Assembly (NCBI RefSeq): GCF_001651035.1
Contig: NZ_LXRG01000192.1
Coordinates: 186,001 to 250,000 of the forward strand
Origin: Halomonas sp. ALS9
Lineage (GTDB): Bacteria; Pseudomonadota; Gammaproteobacteria; Pseudomonadales; Halomonadaceae
Direction: 5' to 3'
Length of the DNA stretch: 64,000 nt
Of the stretch, positions 8,951 to 17,004 are shown piece after piece. Position 1 is the first letter of the stretch. Each line of letters starts with the position of its first letter. Below the pieces are notes generated by a model, which did no database searches, was not told the origin of the DNA, and worked only from the letters and a program-made list of their open reading frames with translations. Made by a program: the position numbers and the translations under genes.

Positions 8951-9571
8951 ATGGCTGCCATTAGAAGAGGCGATGCAGATCCTATGATGACGTTACAGAC
9001 TGAACTGCTCGACGCTATTTCATGGGCGGCACAGCAAGGTTGGACGCCAGCCACTGGCGGCAATTTTTCCGCCCGCACCGGGTCGGGCTATCTTGTTACC
9101 GCTTCCGGGCGGGATAAAACCCGCATTCAGGCCGATGATCTGTTGCTCTGCGACCTGGATGGCAAGGTGCTATCTGGCGGTGGCAAGCCAAGCGCAGAGA
9201 GCGATCTGCATGCCGCGCTCTATCGTTTGGAACCGTCGATTAACTGCGTGCTGCATATCCATACCGTGGCCAGCACGGTGTTGTCGCGGCGCTATCCCCA
9301 GGGTATTGAGCTAAGCGGCTTTGAGATGCAAAAGGCGCTAGCGGGCAATGTCACCCACGACGCCACTATCACGTTACCGGTGGTGCCCAACTCCCAGGAT
9401 ATGGAAGCGCTGGCCGAGCATGTACGTAGCGGTTGGCCGATGCCATGGGGCTTTTTAGTCGCGGGCCACGGCATTTACGCCGTGGGCGATAGCATCGCAA
9501 GCTGTCGTCGTCACTTGGAAGCCATCGAATTTTTACTAGCCTGTATGCTTGAAGAGAGTCGATGGTCTTAA
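8951..9571 (+). CDS. mtnB: Methylthioribulose-1-phosphate dehydratase MtnB
   Basis: Dehydrates methylthioribulose-1-phosphate to the diketo phosphate used by MtnC. It is a class II aldolase/adducin-fold zinc enzyme of about 200 residues. Visible hallmarks are the substrate-loop text GWTPATGGNFSART, the zinc-binding HIHTVASTVLSRR and the later GHGIYAVG. The start is uncertain: ATGs at 8951, 8984 and 8987 are in frame, and the family N-terminus fits the later pair (MTLQTELLDAI) as well. It opens the mtnBCD operon. Confidence 0.93.
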   Translation: MAAIRRGDADPMMTLQTELLDAISWAAQQGWTPATGGNFSARTGSGYLVTASGRDKTRIQADDLLLCDLDGKVLSGGGKPSAESDLHAALYRLEPSINCVLHIHTVASTVLSRRYPQGIELSGFEMQKALAGNVTHDATITLPVVPNSQDMEALAEHVRSGWPMPWGFLVAGHGIYAVGDSIASCRRHLEAIEFLLACMLEESRWS

Positions 9572-9603
9572 ATGAATGGTCTTAAATGAGCAGCCTTAAA
9601 TGA
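9562..9603 (+). repeat. Three 14-bp tandem units at the mtnB-mtnC junction
   Basis: ATGGTCTTAAATGA occurs twice exactly (9562-9575 and 9576-9589), followed by a diverged third unit (9590-9603) sharing CTTAAATGA. The first unit holds the mtnB stop and the third supplies the mtnC start. An ancestral TAA-ATG junction seems to have been duplicated, giving a spacer of 28 bases. Confidence 0.75.
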
Positions 9604-10286
9604 GCAACCCAACTGTACGCGCGATTGTGACCGATATTGAGGGCACCACCACGGACATTAGCTTCGTACATAAGGTGCTGTTTCCCTACGCCCACGCTAA
9701 GCTACCCGACTTTCTACGCGCTAACGCAGAAACTCCTGCGGTTGCCGAGCAGATCAACGCCGTGCGCAGTGAAATGGGTGAGCCTGATGCCTCGCTGGAT
9801 GCCGTCATTGCCCAGCTACTGCACTGGATCGAGACCGATCAAAAAGTCACCCCGTTGAAAGCCTTGCAGGGGATGGTGTGGGCGGATGGCTACCAACGCG
9901 GTGATTTTACAGGGCATTTGTATAGCGATGTGGCCCCCACCCTGCGCCAGTGGAAAGATTCAGGCAAAGCGCTCTACGTTTACTCGTCAGGCTCTGTTCA
10001 GGCGCAGAAGTTGCTGTTTGGCTATAGCGACGAAGGCGATTTGACCCCGATGTTTAGTGGCTACTTTGATACTCATATTGGTCATAAACGCGAGGCTAGT
10101 GCCTATCAGCAGATTATCGCTGAGCTTGACCTACCTGCGGAGGCAGTGCTGTTCTTGTCGGATGTGGTCGAGGAGCTAGATGCCGCCAAGCAGGCGGGTA
10201 TGCAAACCCTGCAATTGGTGCGCGAAGGGACTCAGGCGGGCAATACCCATGCTTGTGTTACTCGCTTTGATGAAATTGCCTTTTAG
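9600..10286 (+). CDS. mtnC: Enolase-phosphatase E1 MtnC
   Basis: Bifunctional HAD enzyme of methionine salvage: enolises and then dephosphorylates the 2,3-diketo-5-methylthiopentyl phosphate to give the acireductone. The protein has 228 residues, as is usual. HAD motif I is seen in VTDIEGTTTDISFV, the motif II region in LYVYSSGSVQAQ, and the late aspartates in FLSDVVEELDAAKQAG. It lies between mtnB and mtnD. The true start is the ATG at 9600; an ATG 14 bases earlier belongs to the repeat and runs straight into a stop. Confidence 0.95.
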   Translation: MSNPTVRAIVTDIEGTTTDISFVHKVLFPYAHAKLPDFLRANAETPAVAEQINAVRSEMGEPDASLDAVIAQLLHWIETDQKVTPLKALQGMVWADGYQRGDFTGHLYSDVAPTLRQWKDSGKALYVYSSGSVQAQKLLFGYSDEGDLTPMFSGYFDTHIGHKREASAYQQIIAELDLPAEAVLFLSDVVEELDAAKQAGMQTLQLVREGTQAGNTHACVTRFDEIAF

Positions 10287-10297
10287 GAGAGCCTACG

Positions 10298-10846
10298 ATG
10301 TCGCAACTGAAAGTATTTGCTGATCAGAACCCTAACGATGCGCTAATGGACATCACCGACGGCGAGCAAATTGCCGCTGAGTTAAACAAAGTCGGCGTAA
10401 TGTTCGAGCGCTGGGCAGCACCGGGCGAAATTGCCGACGACGCTACCCAGGAAGATATCTTGGCGCTTTACCAAGAAGATATTGACCGGGTAAAAAGCAA
10501 GGGCGGCTATCAAACCGTCGACGTGCTGCACATGGTACCCACGCACCCAGAAAAAGACGCCATGCGGCAGAAGTTCTTAAATGAGCATCGCCATCACGAA
10601 GATGAAGTGCGCTTTTTTGTTAAAGGTCAGGGGCTGTTCTGCCTGCACATCGATGACAAGGTGTATCAAGTGTTGTGTACCCGAAACGACTTGATCAGCG
10701 TGCCTGCCAATACGCCCCACTGGTTCGATATGGGCCCAGCACCGGAATTCACCGCGCTACGCTTTTTCGATAACGTCGAAGGTTGGGTGCCGCATTGGAC
10801 AGAGAGCGATATCGCCGGGAAGTTTGATCGTTTGGATCAGTTATAA
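10298..10846 (+). CDS. mtnD: Acireductone dioxygenase MtnD
   Basis: Metal-dependent dioxygenase of the cupin fold that converts the acireductone to the keto acid precursor of methionine (with Fe) or to an off-pathway product (with Ni). The 182 residues are normal for the family. The metal ligands are seen in EHRHHEDEVRFF (His-x-His-x3-Glu) and in the later PANTPHWFDMG (His). A ribosome site AGGAGAG precedes the start. It is the last gene of mtnBCD. No final aminotransferase gene is nearby. Confidence 0.95.
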   Translation: MSQLKVFADQNPNDALMDITDGEQIAAELNKVGVMFERWAAPGEIADDATQEDILALYQEDIDRVKSKGGYQTVDVLHMVPTHPEKDAMRQKFLNEHRHHEDEVRFFVKGQGLFCLHIDDKVYQVLCTRNDLISVPANTPHWFDMGPAPEFTALRFFDNVEGWVPHWTESDIAGKFDRLDQL

Positions 10847-10920
10847 GCGGTGAGGAGTGAGGGGTAAATCGTAAGTTGTGAATCGTTGTAGGCAGTTGTA
10901 GCACGGAGTAAGCGCCAGCG

Positions 10921-10958
10921 CACCCGCGAAGCAGCGCATTAGCGGTGCTTCGCGGGTG
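10921..10958. repeat. 13-bp perfect inverted repeat between mtnD and mtnK
   Basis: CACCCGCGAAGCA (10921-10933) pairs perfectly with TGCTTCGCGGGTG (10946-10958) around a 12-base loop. It sits between the convergent mtnD and mtnK genes, where a two-way terminator is expected, but has no T-run. It could also be a REP-like repeated palindrome. The rest of 10847-11085 (239 bases) holds no gene or tRNA that I can see. Confidence 0.6.
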
Positions 10959-11085
10959 GCACCCAGACCAGATAAGTCGCAGTGGCGTTATCCAGGCGGC
11001 TGGCGTCGCCGTTGCGGGTGCCTCATACGCTCGTTCCTCGCAAGATTCGTTACACCGCACTACGGGGTAGTGCCCATCGCGATGC

Positions 11086-12348
11086 TTATAAAACCTCTTG
11101 TTGGTTATACGCTCTTGCTAGGTCTGCAAGCGCAGTAAGGTCACAGTAAGCTTCCGGCTCCAAAATCAGCGCTTGGCCCATCAGCACGTTACGCGCTTCA
11201 AGTTTGGCGCGCAGGGCGGTGTCTTCGATCTCTTCAAAGTCGGCGTTGTGGGCCAGGGATAACACCCGGCGGTGCATTTCAATGCCGCAGTAGGCCAGCG
11301 CATCCAGTCGGATCTCTTCCAGTAATGCATCGCAGGCATCGTCCGCGCTATTGCCCTGCTCTTCAAACAGAGCTTTCGGGAAAAGAATACCCGCCCGTTC
11401 GGTTTGCCACAGGTAACGGAACTCTTCATCGAAGCTGCTAAAGCACGCCTCAATAACCTCCAAAACCCATGTCTGATACGACTCAAGTTCCTCTTCCGAG
11501 CGGTGCGCGGGCTGACTGAAATAGGCTATTAGGAAGTTGGCAACGGCCATGCCTAAATCAAACGCCATTGGGCCGTACTGGGAAAACTCAGGGTCAATGA
11601 CCCGGACGTCAGTATCGGTGGCCATAATTGAGCCGGAGTGCAAGTCACCGTGGAGCATGGTTTCGGTGTTAGCGGTGAACTTCATCAACAGCCGTTGAAC
11701 CTTGGCTTTTAGCCGCGCATTACGGCGTAGCTCATCTACTACCGGTGAAAGCTCCGGCGTATGGTGATTCATTTCAGCACCGTAATAGGGGTCGGTAAAC
11801 ACCAATGATTCAGTAATGGCGGGAATGGCCACATTGCCTGAAAATAGCCCCACGTCCTGCTTTTTCTCGGGGCTACTCAGCGAAAGTTCCGAACCACGAA
11901 ACGCCGTGCGTGCACAAAACTGGCCGATGGTTTCGCCAAGCTGAGCGACTTTCTCGCCGTTAATGAGCTTACGGCGCAAAATCGTGTGGGGGTGTAGATA
12001 CTCCATCACAAACAGCGCCTGGGGTTTGTCGAAGTAGTACACCTCAGGAGCGATAGCCGGTGCCCGCTTGGCCTGGCGCACCAGGGCGTAATACTCAAAA
12101 TGGGCACGATAAATCGGCAGCGGCCAGCTCTCTCCCACCATTCTCACGTAGGGAAGCGCCTGTTTTACCACTACGCTGCCGTGGCTGCCGGAGACAATAA
12201 ACACCAGGTTAAGGTTGCCGTCACCCACCTCGCGAATCTCCCAGCTAGCGGGTTCTCCGCCCACTCGACTAGCTACTTCCCCAACGCCACCAAGCCGCTG
12301 AGATAGGGTCTCGACGCTGAGCGCGCGGTAATCTTGATCAATCTCCAA
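11086..12348 (-). CDS. mtnK: S-methyl-5-thioribose kinase MtnK
   Basis: Phosphorylates 5-methylthioribose, feeding MtnA. The 420-residue protein has the APH/choline-kinase-like fold. The text EVGDGNLNLVFIV is the nucleotide-binding region, MLHGDLHSGSIM the catalytic loop, and RVIDPEFSQYGP the metal-binding part, as in known MtnK. The start appears to be TTG at 12348, preceded by GAGGAG at a good distance; no in-frame ATG fits. It is convergent with mtnBCD. Together with mtnA, mtnB, mtnC and mtnD it nearly completes the kinase-type salvage route. Confidence 0.93.
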   Translation of the reverse strand: MEIDQDYRALSVETLSQRLGGVGEVASRVGGEPASWEIREVGDGNLNLVFIVSGSHGSVVVKQALPYVRMVGESWPLPIYRAHFEYYALVRQAKRAPAIAPEVYYFDKPQALFVMEYLHPHTILRRKLINGEKVAQLGETIGQFCARTAFRGSELSLSSPEKKQDVGLFSGNVAIPAITESLVFTDPYYGAEMNHHTPELSPVVDELRRNARLKAKVQRLLMKFTANTETMLHGDLHSGSIMATDTDVRVIDPEFSQYGPMAFDLGMAVANFLIAYFSQPAHRSEEELESYQTWVLEVIEACFSSFDEEFRYLWQTERAGILFPKALFEEQGNSADDACDALLEEIRLDALAYCGIEMHRRVLSLAHNADFEEIEDTALRAKLEARNVLMGQALILEPEAYCDLTALADLARAYNQQEVL

Positions 12349-12388
12349 AGGTCACTCCTCACAGAACGTTTAAGGGTATGCTTGGCCG

Positions 12389-13636
12389 CTACTGGGCAGA
12401 AATACCTAAGCCATCAACAGCGTCATCGGAGGATGGTAGATCAACCAAGTTCGCCTCCCTGATACGGTTACGGCCCTGTCGTTTAGCTTCATAAAGCGCC
12501 ACATCCGCTTTTAACAGCAAGTCGGCTGGTGTAAGGCCTACTGCGGGACGGAGCACCGCAACACCAACGCTCACGGTGACAACGCTATGCGTCGAGACAC
12601 CCTGATTAGGAATCCCTAAAGCTTCCACACTGCACCGTATTCGCTCTGCCGCTGATTTTGCCGATTCAGGTGTTGCATTGGTCATCAGCACTAAAAACTC
12701 CTCGCCGCCAAAACGTACGACCAAATCGGAATCACGGCTATTGGCCTGCATGGCAGCAGCCACTTGGCGCAAACATACGTCACCTTCAGGATGGCCATAG
12801 TAGTCGTTGTAGGCTTTGAAGTGATCAATATCGATAACCATCATCCCTAAAAAAAGACCTTTATCGGCAGCCTCCTGCCAGCGCAAAGGCAAAACTGTAT
12901 CGAACTGGCGTCGATTGGCCAGATTCGTCAGGGGGTCGGTGACAGACATCCGCGTCAGCTTTTGATTATCTTGGAAGTAATAGCCCGCGCGGAGCTGCTC
13001 TTTCAACACATGCAGGTAGGAGGTTCGCTCACTCTGTTCGAAGCGATAGCTTGCCACCAAGGTAAACAATGCTTGAGCGATGATAGTAAATATAGCGAGC
13101 CTTTTTACCTCTGGCGGCATTGCTTCATAGGGCAAAACAAAACCTAATATTATAAATATACTAATGGCGGATGACACACAGGCGTAGCTAAACCGTAATG
13201 AGTAAACAATATTACCTACCAGTAAGATAAGGCCGAAAGAGAAAACATCTAGGTACGAGTAAGGAACGGTAGATTCCGCAACTATTAAACATGAAACCAC
13301 CGTTGCAACAATAACAGTGCTTGCCATTAAGGTCTCACGGAGGAATGGCGCTACGCCTCGATAGACCCACCATAAAATGGGCAAGCCAATAGGTAGCATC
13401 ACTCCAATGCGTAATAGCAAGGCGGTGGTAAAAGAGTCAGGCCGAAAGCTGTAATCATTGATCAGAAACAGGCAGTAAATGACCGCTGATATTAGCCCTG
13501 ACATCACCATCTGACGACTACGCTGGCGCTGGGTATCAGCTTCAAAACGCGCTTCCACTTGCGCAGTAAAACGTAACCGCCAAGGCCCTCTTCGCAACTC
13601 GTTTTCCACCGCTGTTAGCAGCGTGTCATTGACCAT
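12389..13636 (-). CDS. Membrane-bound diguanylate cyclase (GGDEF)
   Basis: Makes cyclic di-GMP. The 415-residue protein has a hydrophobic N-terminal half with about six membrane segments (roughly residues 40-205) and a C-terminal GGDEF domain (about 240-400). The active-site loop is RFGGEEF and is preceded five residues upstream by RDSD, the RxxD inhibitory site, so product inhibition is likely. The metal-binding text VIDIDHFKAYNDYYGH is intact, so it should be catalytically active. The membrane domain gives no clue to its signal. It stands alone between mtnK and the YrhK-like gene. Confidence 0.92.
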   Translation of the reverse strand: MVNDTLLTAVENELRRGPWRLRFTAQVEARFEADTQRQRSRQMVMSGLISAVIYCLFLINDYSFRPDSFTTALLLRIGVMLPIGLPILWWVYRGVAPFLRETLMASTVIVATVVSCLIVAESTVPYSYLDVFSFGLILLVGNIVYSLRFSYACVSSAISIFIILGFVLPYEAMPPEVKRLAIFTIIAQALFTLVASYRFEQSERTSYLHVLKEQLRAGYYFQDNQKLTRMSVTDPLTNLANRRQFDTVLPLRWQEAADKGLFLGMMVIDIDHFKAYNDYYGHPEGDVCLRQVAAAMQANSRDSDLVVRFGGEEFLVLMTNATPESAKSAAERIRCSVEALGIPNQGVSTHSVVTVSVGVAVLRPAVGLTPADLLLKADVALYEAKRQGRNRIREANLVDLPSSDDAVDGLGISAQ

Positions 13637-13831
13637 TACTCGCCCTCAACGTCTCACCCAATAACTTACGGCTTTCATGCATCATTACTAAACACCAGAA
13701 GCCACCCATCACCTTGGAGTAAGCGGTTAGTGTGCCACAATAACGTTTAGTTAAAGTGAATATTGATACAATATATTAAACGGAATTCATCCGAATTTTC
13801 ATTCAATGAACATTCAACCAGGAGGCTAATA

Positions 13832-14116
13832 ATGCAGCGCCAACAGGATCCGATGACCAACGACTGGACGTTTACCATCGGGCATCACGAACTCGTTGTG
13901 CACCAGCGCTATGAGGTGCTCAGTATGGTCAACGATTTCATGCTGGGTATTTGGTTTACGATCGGCAGTATCTGTTTTTTTTACCAAGGTGCCGTACAAA
14001 CCGTCGGTGTATGGTTGTTTGTGATTGGCAGCCTCCAACTGCTGATTCGTCCGGCAATTCGTCTTCACCGCTATATCTATTTCAAGCAGCTACCGGACAC
14101 CGACCACGACGCCTAG
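13832..14116 (+). CDS. YrhK-like small membrane protein
   Basis: A 94-residue protein with two hydrophobic segments (about residues 36-57 and 62-78), resembling the YrhK domain family of unknown function. Conserved-looking text is LVVHQRYEVLSMVNDFMLG. I chose the ATG at 13832, which has a perfect AGGAGG site. The in-frame extension upstream to 13763 looks like untranslated, AT-rich leader. It converges with the zinc-finger gene, 10 bases away. Confidence 0.7.
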   Translation: MQRQQDPMTNDWTFTIGHHELVVHQRYEVLSMVNDFMLGIWFTIGSICFFYQGAVQTVGVWLFVIGSLQLLIRPAIRLHRYIYFKQLPDTDHDA

Positions 14117-14126
14117 AAAGCCGCGT

Positions 14127-14393
14127 TCAACGCAGTTGGCTGTCTTTGCTACCGCGACGGTTATAGCCACTAAAGGCCGACTGCTGTTTGTCCAGTTTCT
14201 GCTGACAAGCCACACACAGCCGTACACCCGGAATCGCCTTGCGGCGCGCTTCGGGAATGGGGTCACCACACTCTTCGCAAATCTCAAGACTCTCACCACG
14301 GGGCAACTGGCTACGAGCTCGCTGCACCGCATCCTCTAGCGTGCTCTCCATCTGCTCTTGTTCAGCACCATCTTTTGCCCATCCGCCGGCCAT
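14127..14393 (-). CDS. DksA/TraR-type C4 zinc-finger protein
   Basis: A small (88 residues) zinc-finger protein of the short DksA/TraR group (YbiI-like). The four cysteines are in CEECGDPIPEARRKA and LCVACQQKLD. Full-length DksA uses a long coiled coil to reach into RNA polymerase; this protein has only a short helix before the finger, so it could bind polymerase weakly or have another role. A GGAG site precedes the start. Function is inferred from the family only. Confidence 0.85.
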   Translation of the reverse strand: MAGGWAKDGAEQEQMESTLEDAVQRARSQLPRGESLEICEECGDPIPEARRKAIPGVRLCVACQQKLDKQQSAFSGYNRRGSKDSQLR

Positions 14394-14484
14394 AGTCGCG
14401 CTCCTTGTTCAGGCCCTAACAAGCTATCAGCATAGCAGTCTCGCCGTTCGATAAACCAAGTGGATGTTAGCCAGCTAGGTCTGA

Positions 14485-15051
14485 TCATTTTTTGGAGACA
14501 ACGCCAGGTTCTTCTGCTCCCTCAAACACGCCAGGGTATTTTCGCTTGGCTCGCACTAAGCGAATAATGGTAATGATATTGGTGACTACAATCAGGCCTT
14601 CGGCAATGGTACCGCCGATGGTGCCAATCAGCAGGTTGTTAAGCATCCAGGCTAAGGCGGCCAACCCCAGAAAAGTTCGCATGGCGATACCGCGCAGCAG
14701 AAACATGCCCACAGTTCCCAGAATCATGGCCGTCACCGGCAGAATATCTACCCAACTTTGCCACGTGAAAGCTGCGGCGATACCGCTGGCCAGCAAGACA
14801 CCCGCCATAACGGCCTTACTGCCCATATATCGACGAGCCAGAACAATCCGCACTATCACCAGCCCCGTCAGCGCCGCCGCCGTCCAACTCTCGAAAAACA
14901 CAAACTGCAGCGCAAAAGCCACATTGGCTGAAATCAGTAACACCAAGAGGCGATCGTCGTTTTTACTGGCAAAGGCCACGACACATATCACCAGAGCCAC
15001 CAAGCCACAGAGCTGACCAGCCAAGGCACTATGGCTTAGGTTTTCTAACAT
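14485..15051 (-). CDS. YgjV-like inner-membrane protein
   Basis: A 188-residue protein that is mostly hydrophobic, with about six predicted membrane segments and a basic C-terminal tail ending in VVSKK. It resembles the YgjV family of unknown function. The start has a GAGGAG site at a good distance. No partner genes are adjacent, and the flanking genes are unrelated. Confidence 0.7.
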   Translation of the reverse strand: MLENLSHSALAGQLCGLVALVICVVAFASKNDDRLLVLLISANVAFALQFVFFESWTAAALTGLVIVRIVLARRYMGSKAVMAGVLLASGIAAAFTWQSWVDILPVTAMILGTVGMFLLRGIAMRTFLGLAALAWMLNNLLIGTIGGTIAEGLIVVTNIITIIRLVRAKRKYPGVFEGAEEPGVVSKK

Positions 15052-15110
15052 TTATAACGCTCCTCTTTTCCACGCTGCCGTTAGCCCATACTGGCACAGT
15101 TAGCGTTCTC

Positions 15111-15863
15111 CTAACCCAGAAACCGAACGCCTTGGGCGGCCAACGGGCTGCGTAGTCTGTCGGGCAGCGGCACATCGGTCACTACGGCATCATAATCACC
15201 CAACTGGCCCGCAGTGCAGCGCAGTGGCAGGTCGAACTTGGTTTTATCCAGCACTAAAACACGATAACCGGCATGAGCTAATAGCGCCTCACGGGCCATC
15301 ACTTCGTCATCGTTGTAGTCATAAAGCTGACCATGGCTATCCATCCCCCCCACCGACACAATGCCCACATCGGCACGGTAGCGTTGAAAAAAGCGCCAGG
15401 CATCGCCGCCTATCACATCCTGGTCGCGCCGACGAACGCGCCCACCCGCCACGACTAACTCACACTTAAGCTGGCACAGCTTAATCAGCGCATGCAGATT
15501 ATTGGTCATGATATGCAAGCCCTGCTTCTCGCTTAGCGCATCGGCCAACTGCTCAACCGTGGTGCCCGTGCCCAGAAATAGCGCTTGATGATCCTGCACC
15601 AAACTCGCTGCCCGCGCCGCAATCTGCCGTTTACCCGCCACATTGACGATCTGACGCTGGTCGTAGCCGATGTTTTCTTGTTCGGGAAACGGCAGCACTT
15701 CACCCTGGCGACGCAGCACCAAGCCCTTATCGGCTAGGTGCCGAATATCCCCACGCAAGGTTTGTACAGAAACCCCAAACTCGCCTGCCAAACTCTCTAC
15801 CGATTGGCGCCCCTTAGCGTGGATTCGCTGCAACAGCTGTTGTCGACGTTCGAACTGACGCAT
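15111..15863 (-). CDS. DeoR-family transcriptional regulator
   Basis: A 250-residue DNA-binding repressor of the DeoR/GlpR type. The N-terminal winged helix-turn-helix reads QSVESLAGEFGVSVQTLRGD. The C-terminal sensor domain has the usual phosphosugar-isomerase-like text, including GTGTTVEQLADAL and VVAGGRVRRRDQDVIGG. Such regulators commonly sense phosphorylated sugars or polyols. The start was set at 15863, with GAGGAG in front; the open frame continues upstream but encodes a hydrophobic stretch over the operator region. It is divergent from the ABC operon, which it probably controls through the repeats at 15881-15930. Confidence 0.88.
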   Translation of the reverse strand: MRQFERRQQLLQRIHAKGRQSVESLAGEFGVSVQTLRGDIRHLADKGLVLRRQGEVLPFPEQENIGYDQRQIVNVAGKRQIAARAASLVQDHQALFLGTGTTVEQLADALSEKQGLHIMTNNLHALIKLCQLKCELVVAGGRVRRRDQDVIGGDAWRFFQRYRADVGIVSVGGMDSHGQLYDYNDDEVMAREALLAHAGYRVLVLDKTKFDLPLRCTAGQLGDYDAVVTDVPLPDRLRSPLAAQGVRFLG

Positions 15864-15880
15864 AACTCCTCTCAGCACAG

Positions 15881-15930
15881 CGAAAGCAAAAAGTGCGGCA
15901 AACGAAAGCCACGGAATGTTGAACGAAAGC
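15881..15930. promoter_or_regulatory. Three phased CGAAAGC direct repeats, probable DeoR-type operator
   Basis: CGAAAGC occurs at 15881, 15903 and 15924, spaced 22 and 21 bases, so all three copies lie on the same face of the helix. They sit between the regulator start and the divergent ABC transporter start. Several DeoR-family repressors bind direct repeats containing CGAAA or its complement TTTCG. This is the most likely binding region of the neighbouring regulator. Confidence 0.6.
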
Positions 15931-15997
15931 ATAGTGTCACTTTGTTGTAAGCAGATGACAGTAACTTAGGTGGGGTTCACTCACTGGAGGTTTACCC

Positions 15998-17002
15998 ATG
16001 TTGAAGCGCCCCCTGTTATCTATTCCGACATCTGCCCTTACTGCTGCCGTCGCGGTAGCCAGCTTTTCCCTTTCGGCTCAGGTAGCGGCGAACGAAACGC
16101 TGACGCTCTATACCAGCCAGCCCAATAGCGATGCCCAACAGACCGTTGACGCCTTTGAAGCGGCCTATCCCGACATTGAGGTGGAGTGGGTACGCGACGG
16201 TACCACGCGCTTAATGACCCGGCTGCGTTCGGAGCTTTCGGCCGGGGTGAGCAACCCCGACGTGCTGCTGATTGCTGACAGCATGACCATGGAGTCGCTC
16301 AAGCAGGAGGGCCATTTACAGCCTTATCTAAGCGATCAGCGCCAAGGGTATGACGCAGATCTATATGACCCGGAAGGCTACTACTACGGCACCAAGCTGA
16401 TCACCACCGGGATTGTCTATAACACCGGCGCTGAGCATCAGCCGCAGAGCTGGCAAGACCTGCTGGGGCCTGACTACGCAGGGCTGGTCACCATGCCTAG
16501 CCCACTCTACTCCGGCGCAGCACTGATCCACATGGCGGCGGTTAGTGCCAACCCAGAGTTAGGCGCCGAATACTACGACGCCCTGCACGACAATCGCACC
16601 GAAGCTCAGGGCGGCAATGGCGGCGTATTTAACGCCGTGGCCGCAGGCACCAAGCCCTATGGCATTGTGGTGGACTTCCTGCCGATTCGCGAAGCCGCCA
16701 AAGGCTCGCCGGTGGAGTTTGTATTTCCTGAAGAGGGCGTGAGTGCGGTCACCGAGCCAGTCGCCATTATGCAGGGCGCAAAGAATGTCGATGCCGCGCA
16801 AAAGTTTGTTGACTTTGTACTTTCCCAGCAAGGCCAAGCGCTGGTTAGCCAGCAGGGTTACCTGCCCGCCCATAACGACGTTGCCCCGCCGGAAGGCTTC
16901 CCAGAGCGCGATAGCATTAAATTGATGCCGGTTGATACCGAGCAGGCACTGGCGCAAGAAGCCGAGCTTAAACAGCACTTTAGCGATCTATTCGGCGGGT
17001 AA
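15998..17002 (+). CDS. ABC transporter binding protein (Fe3+/organophosphate type)
   Basis: Periplasmic binding protein, 334 residues, with a signal peptide ending near AQVAA. It belongs to the group that contains FbpA/FutA iron, AfuA sugar-phosphate, thiamine and 2-aminoethylphosphonate binders; seen in ETLTLYTSQPNSDAQQT, TGIVYNTGAEHQPQSW and GVSAVTEPVAIMQGAKN. The paired tyrosines typical of iron ligands are not clearly present, so iron is not the safe guess. With a DeoR regulator and two phosphate-ester-type enzymes in the operon, an organophosphate substrate is more likely. A GGAGG site precedes the start. Confidence 0.85.
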   Translation: MLKRPLLSIPTSALTAAVAVASFSLSAQVAANETLTLYTSQPNSDAQQTVDAFEAAYPDIEVEWVRDGTTRLMTRLRSELSAGVSNPDVLLIADSMTMESLKQEGHLQPYLSDQRQGYDADLYDPEGYYYGTKLITTGIVYNTGAEHQPQSWQDLLGPDYAGLVTMPSPLYSGAALIHMAAVSANPELGAEYYDALHDNRTEAQGGNGGVFNAVAAGTKPYGIVVDFLPIREAAKGSPVEFVFPEEGVSAVTEPVAIMQGAKNVDAAQKFVDFVLSQQGQALVSQQGYLPAHNDVAPPEGFPERDSIKLMPVDTEQALAQEAELKQHFSDLFGG

Positions 17003-17004
17003 CC

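Noticed and set aside
10960..11085. tRNA or other structured RNA between mtnD and mtnK
   Set aside because: No cloverleaf, T-loop motif or CCA end could be drawn on either strand.
14492..15016. Plus-strand open frame of 174 codons
   Set aside because: Antisense to the YgjV-like membrane protein, whose start has a good ribosome site; the antisense product resembles nothing known.
15864..15932. N-terminal extension of the DeoR regulator
   Set aside because: It would add a hydrophobic segment unlike the family, runs through the CGAAAGC repeats, and the ATG at 15863 has a GAGGAG site.
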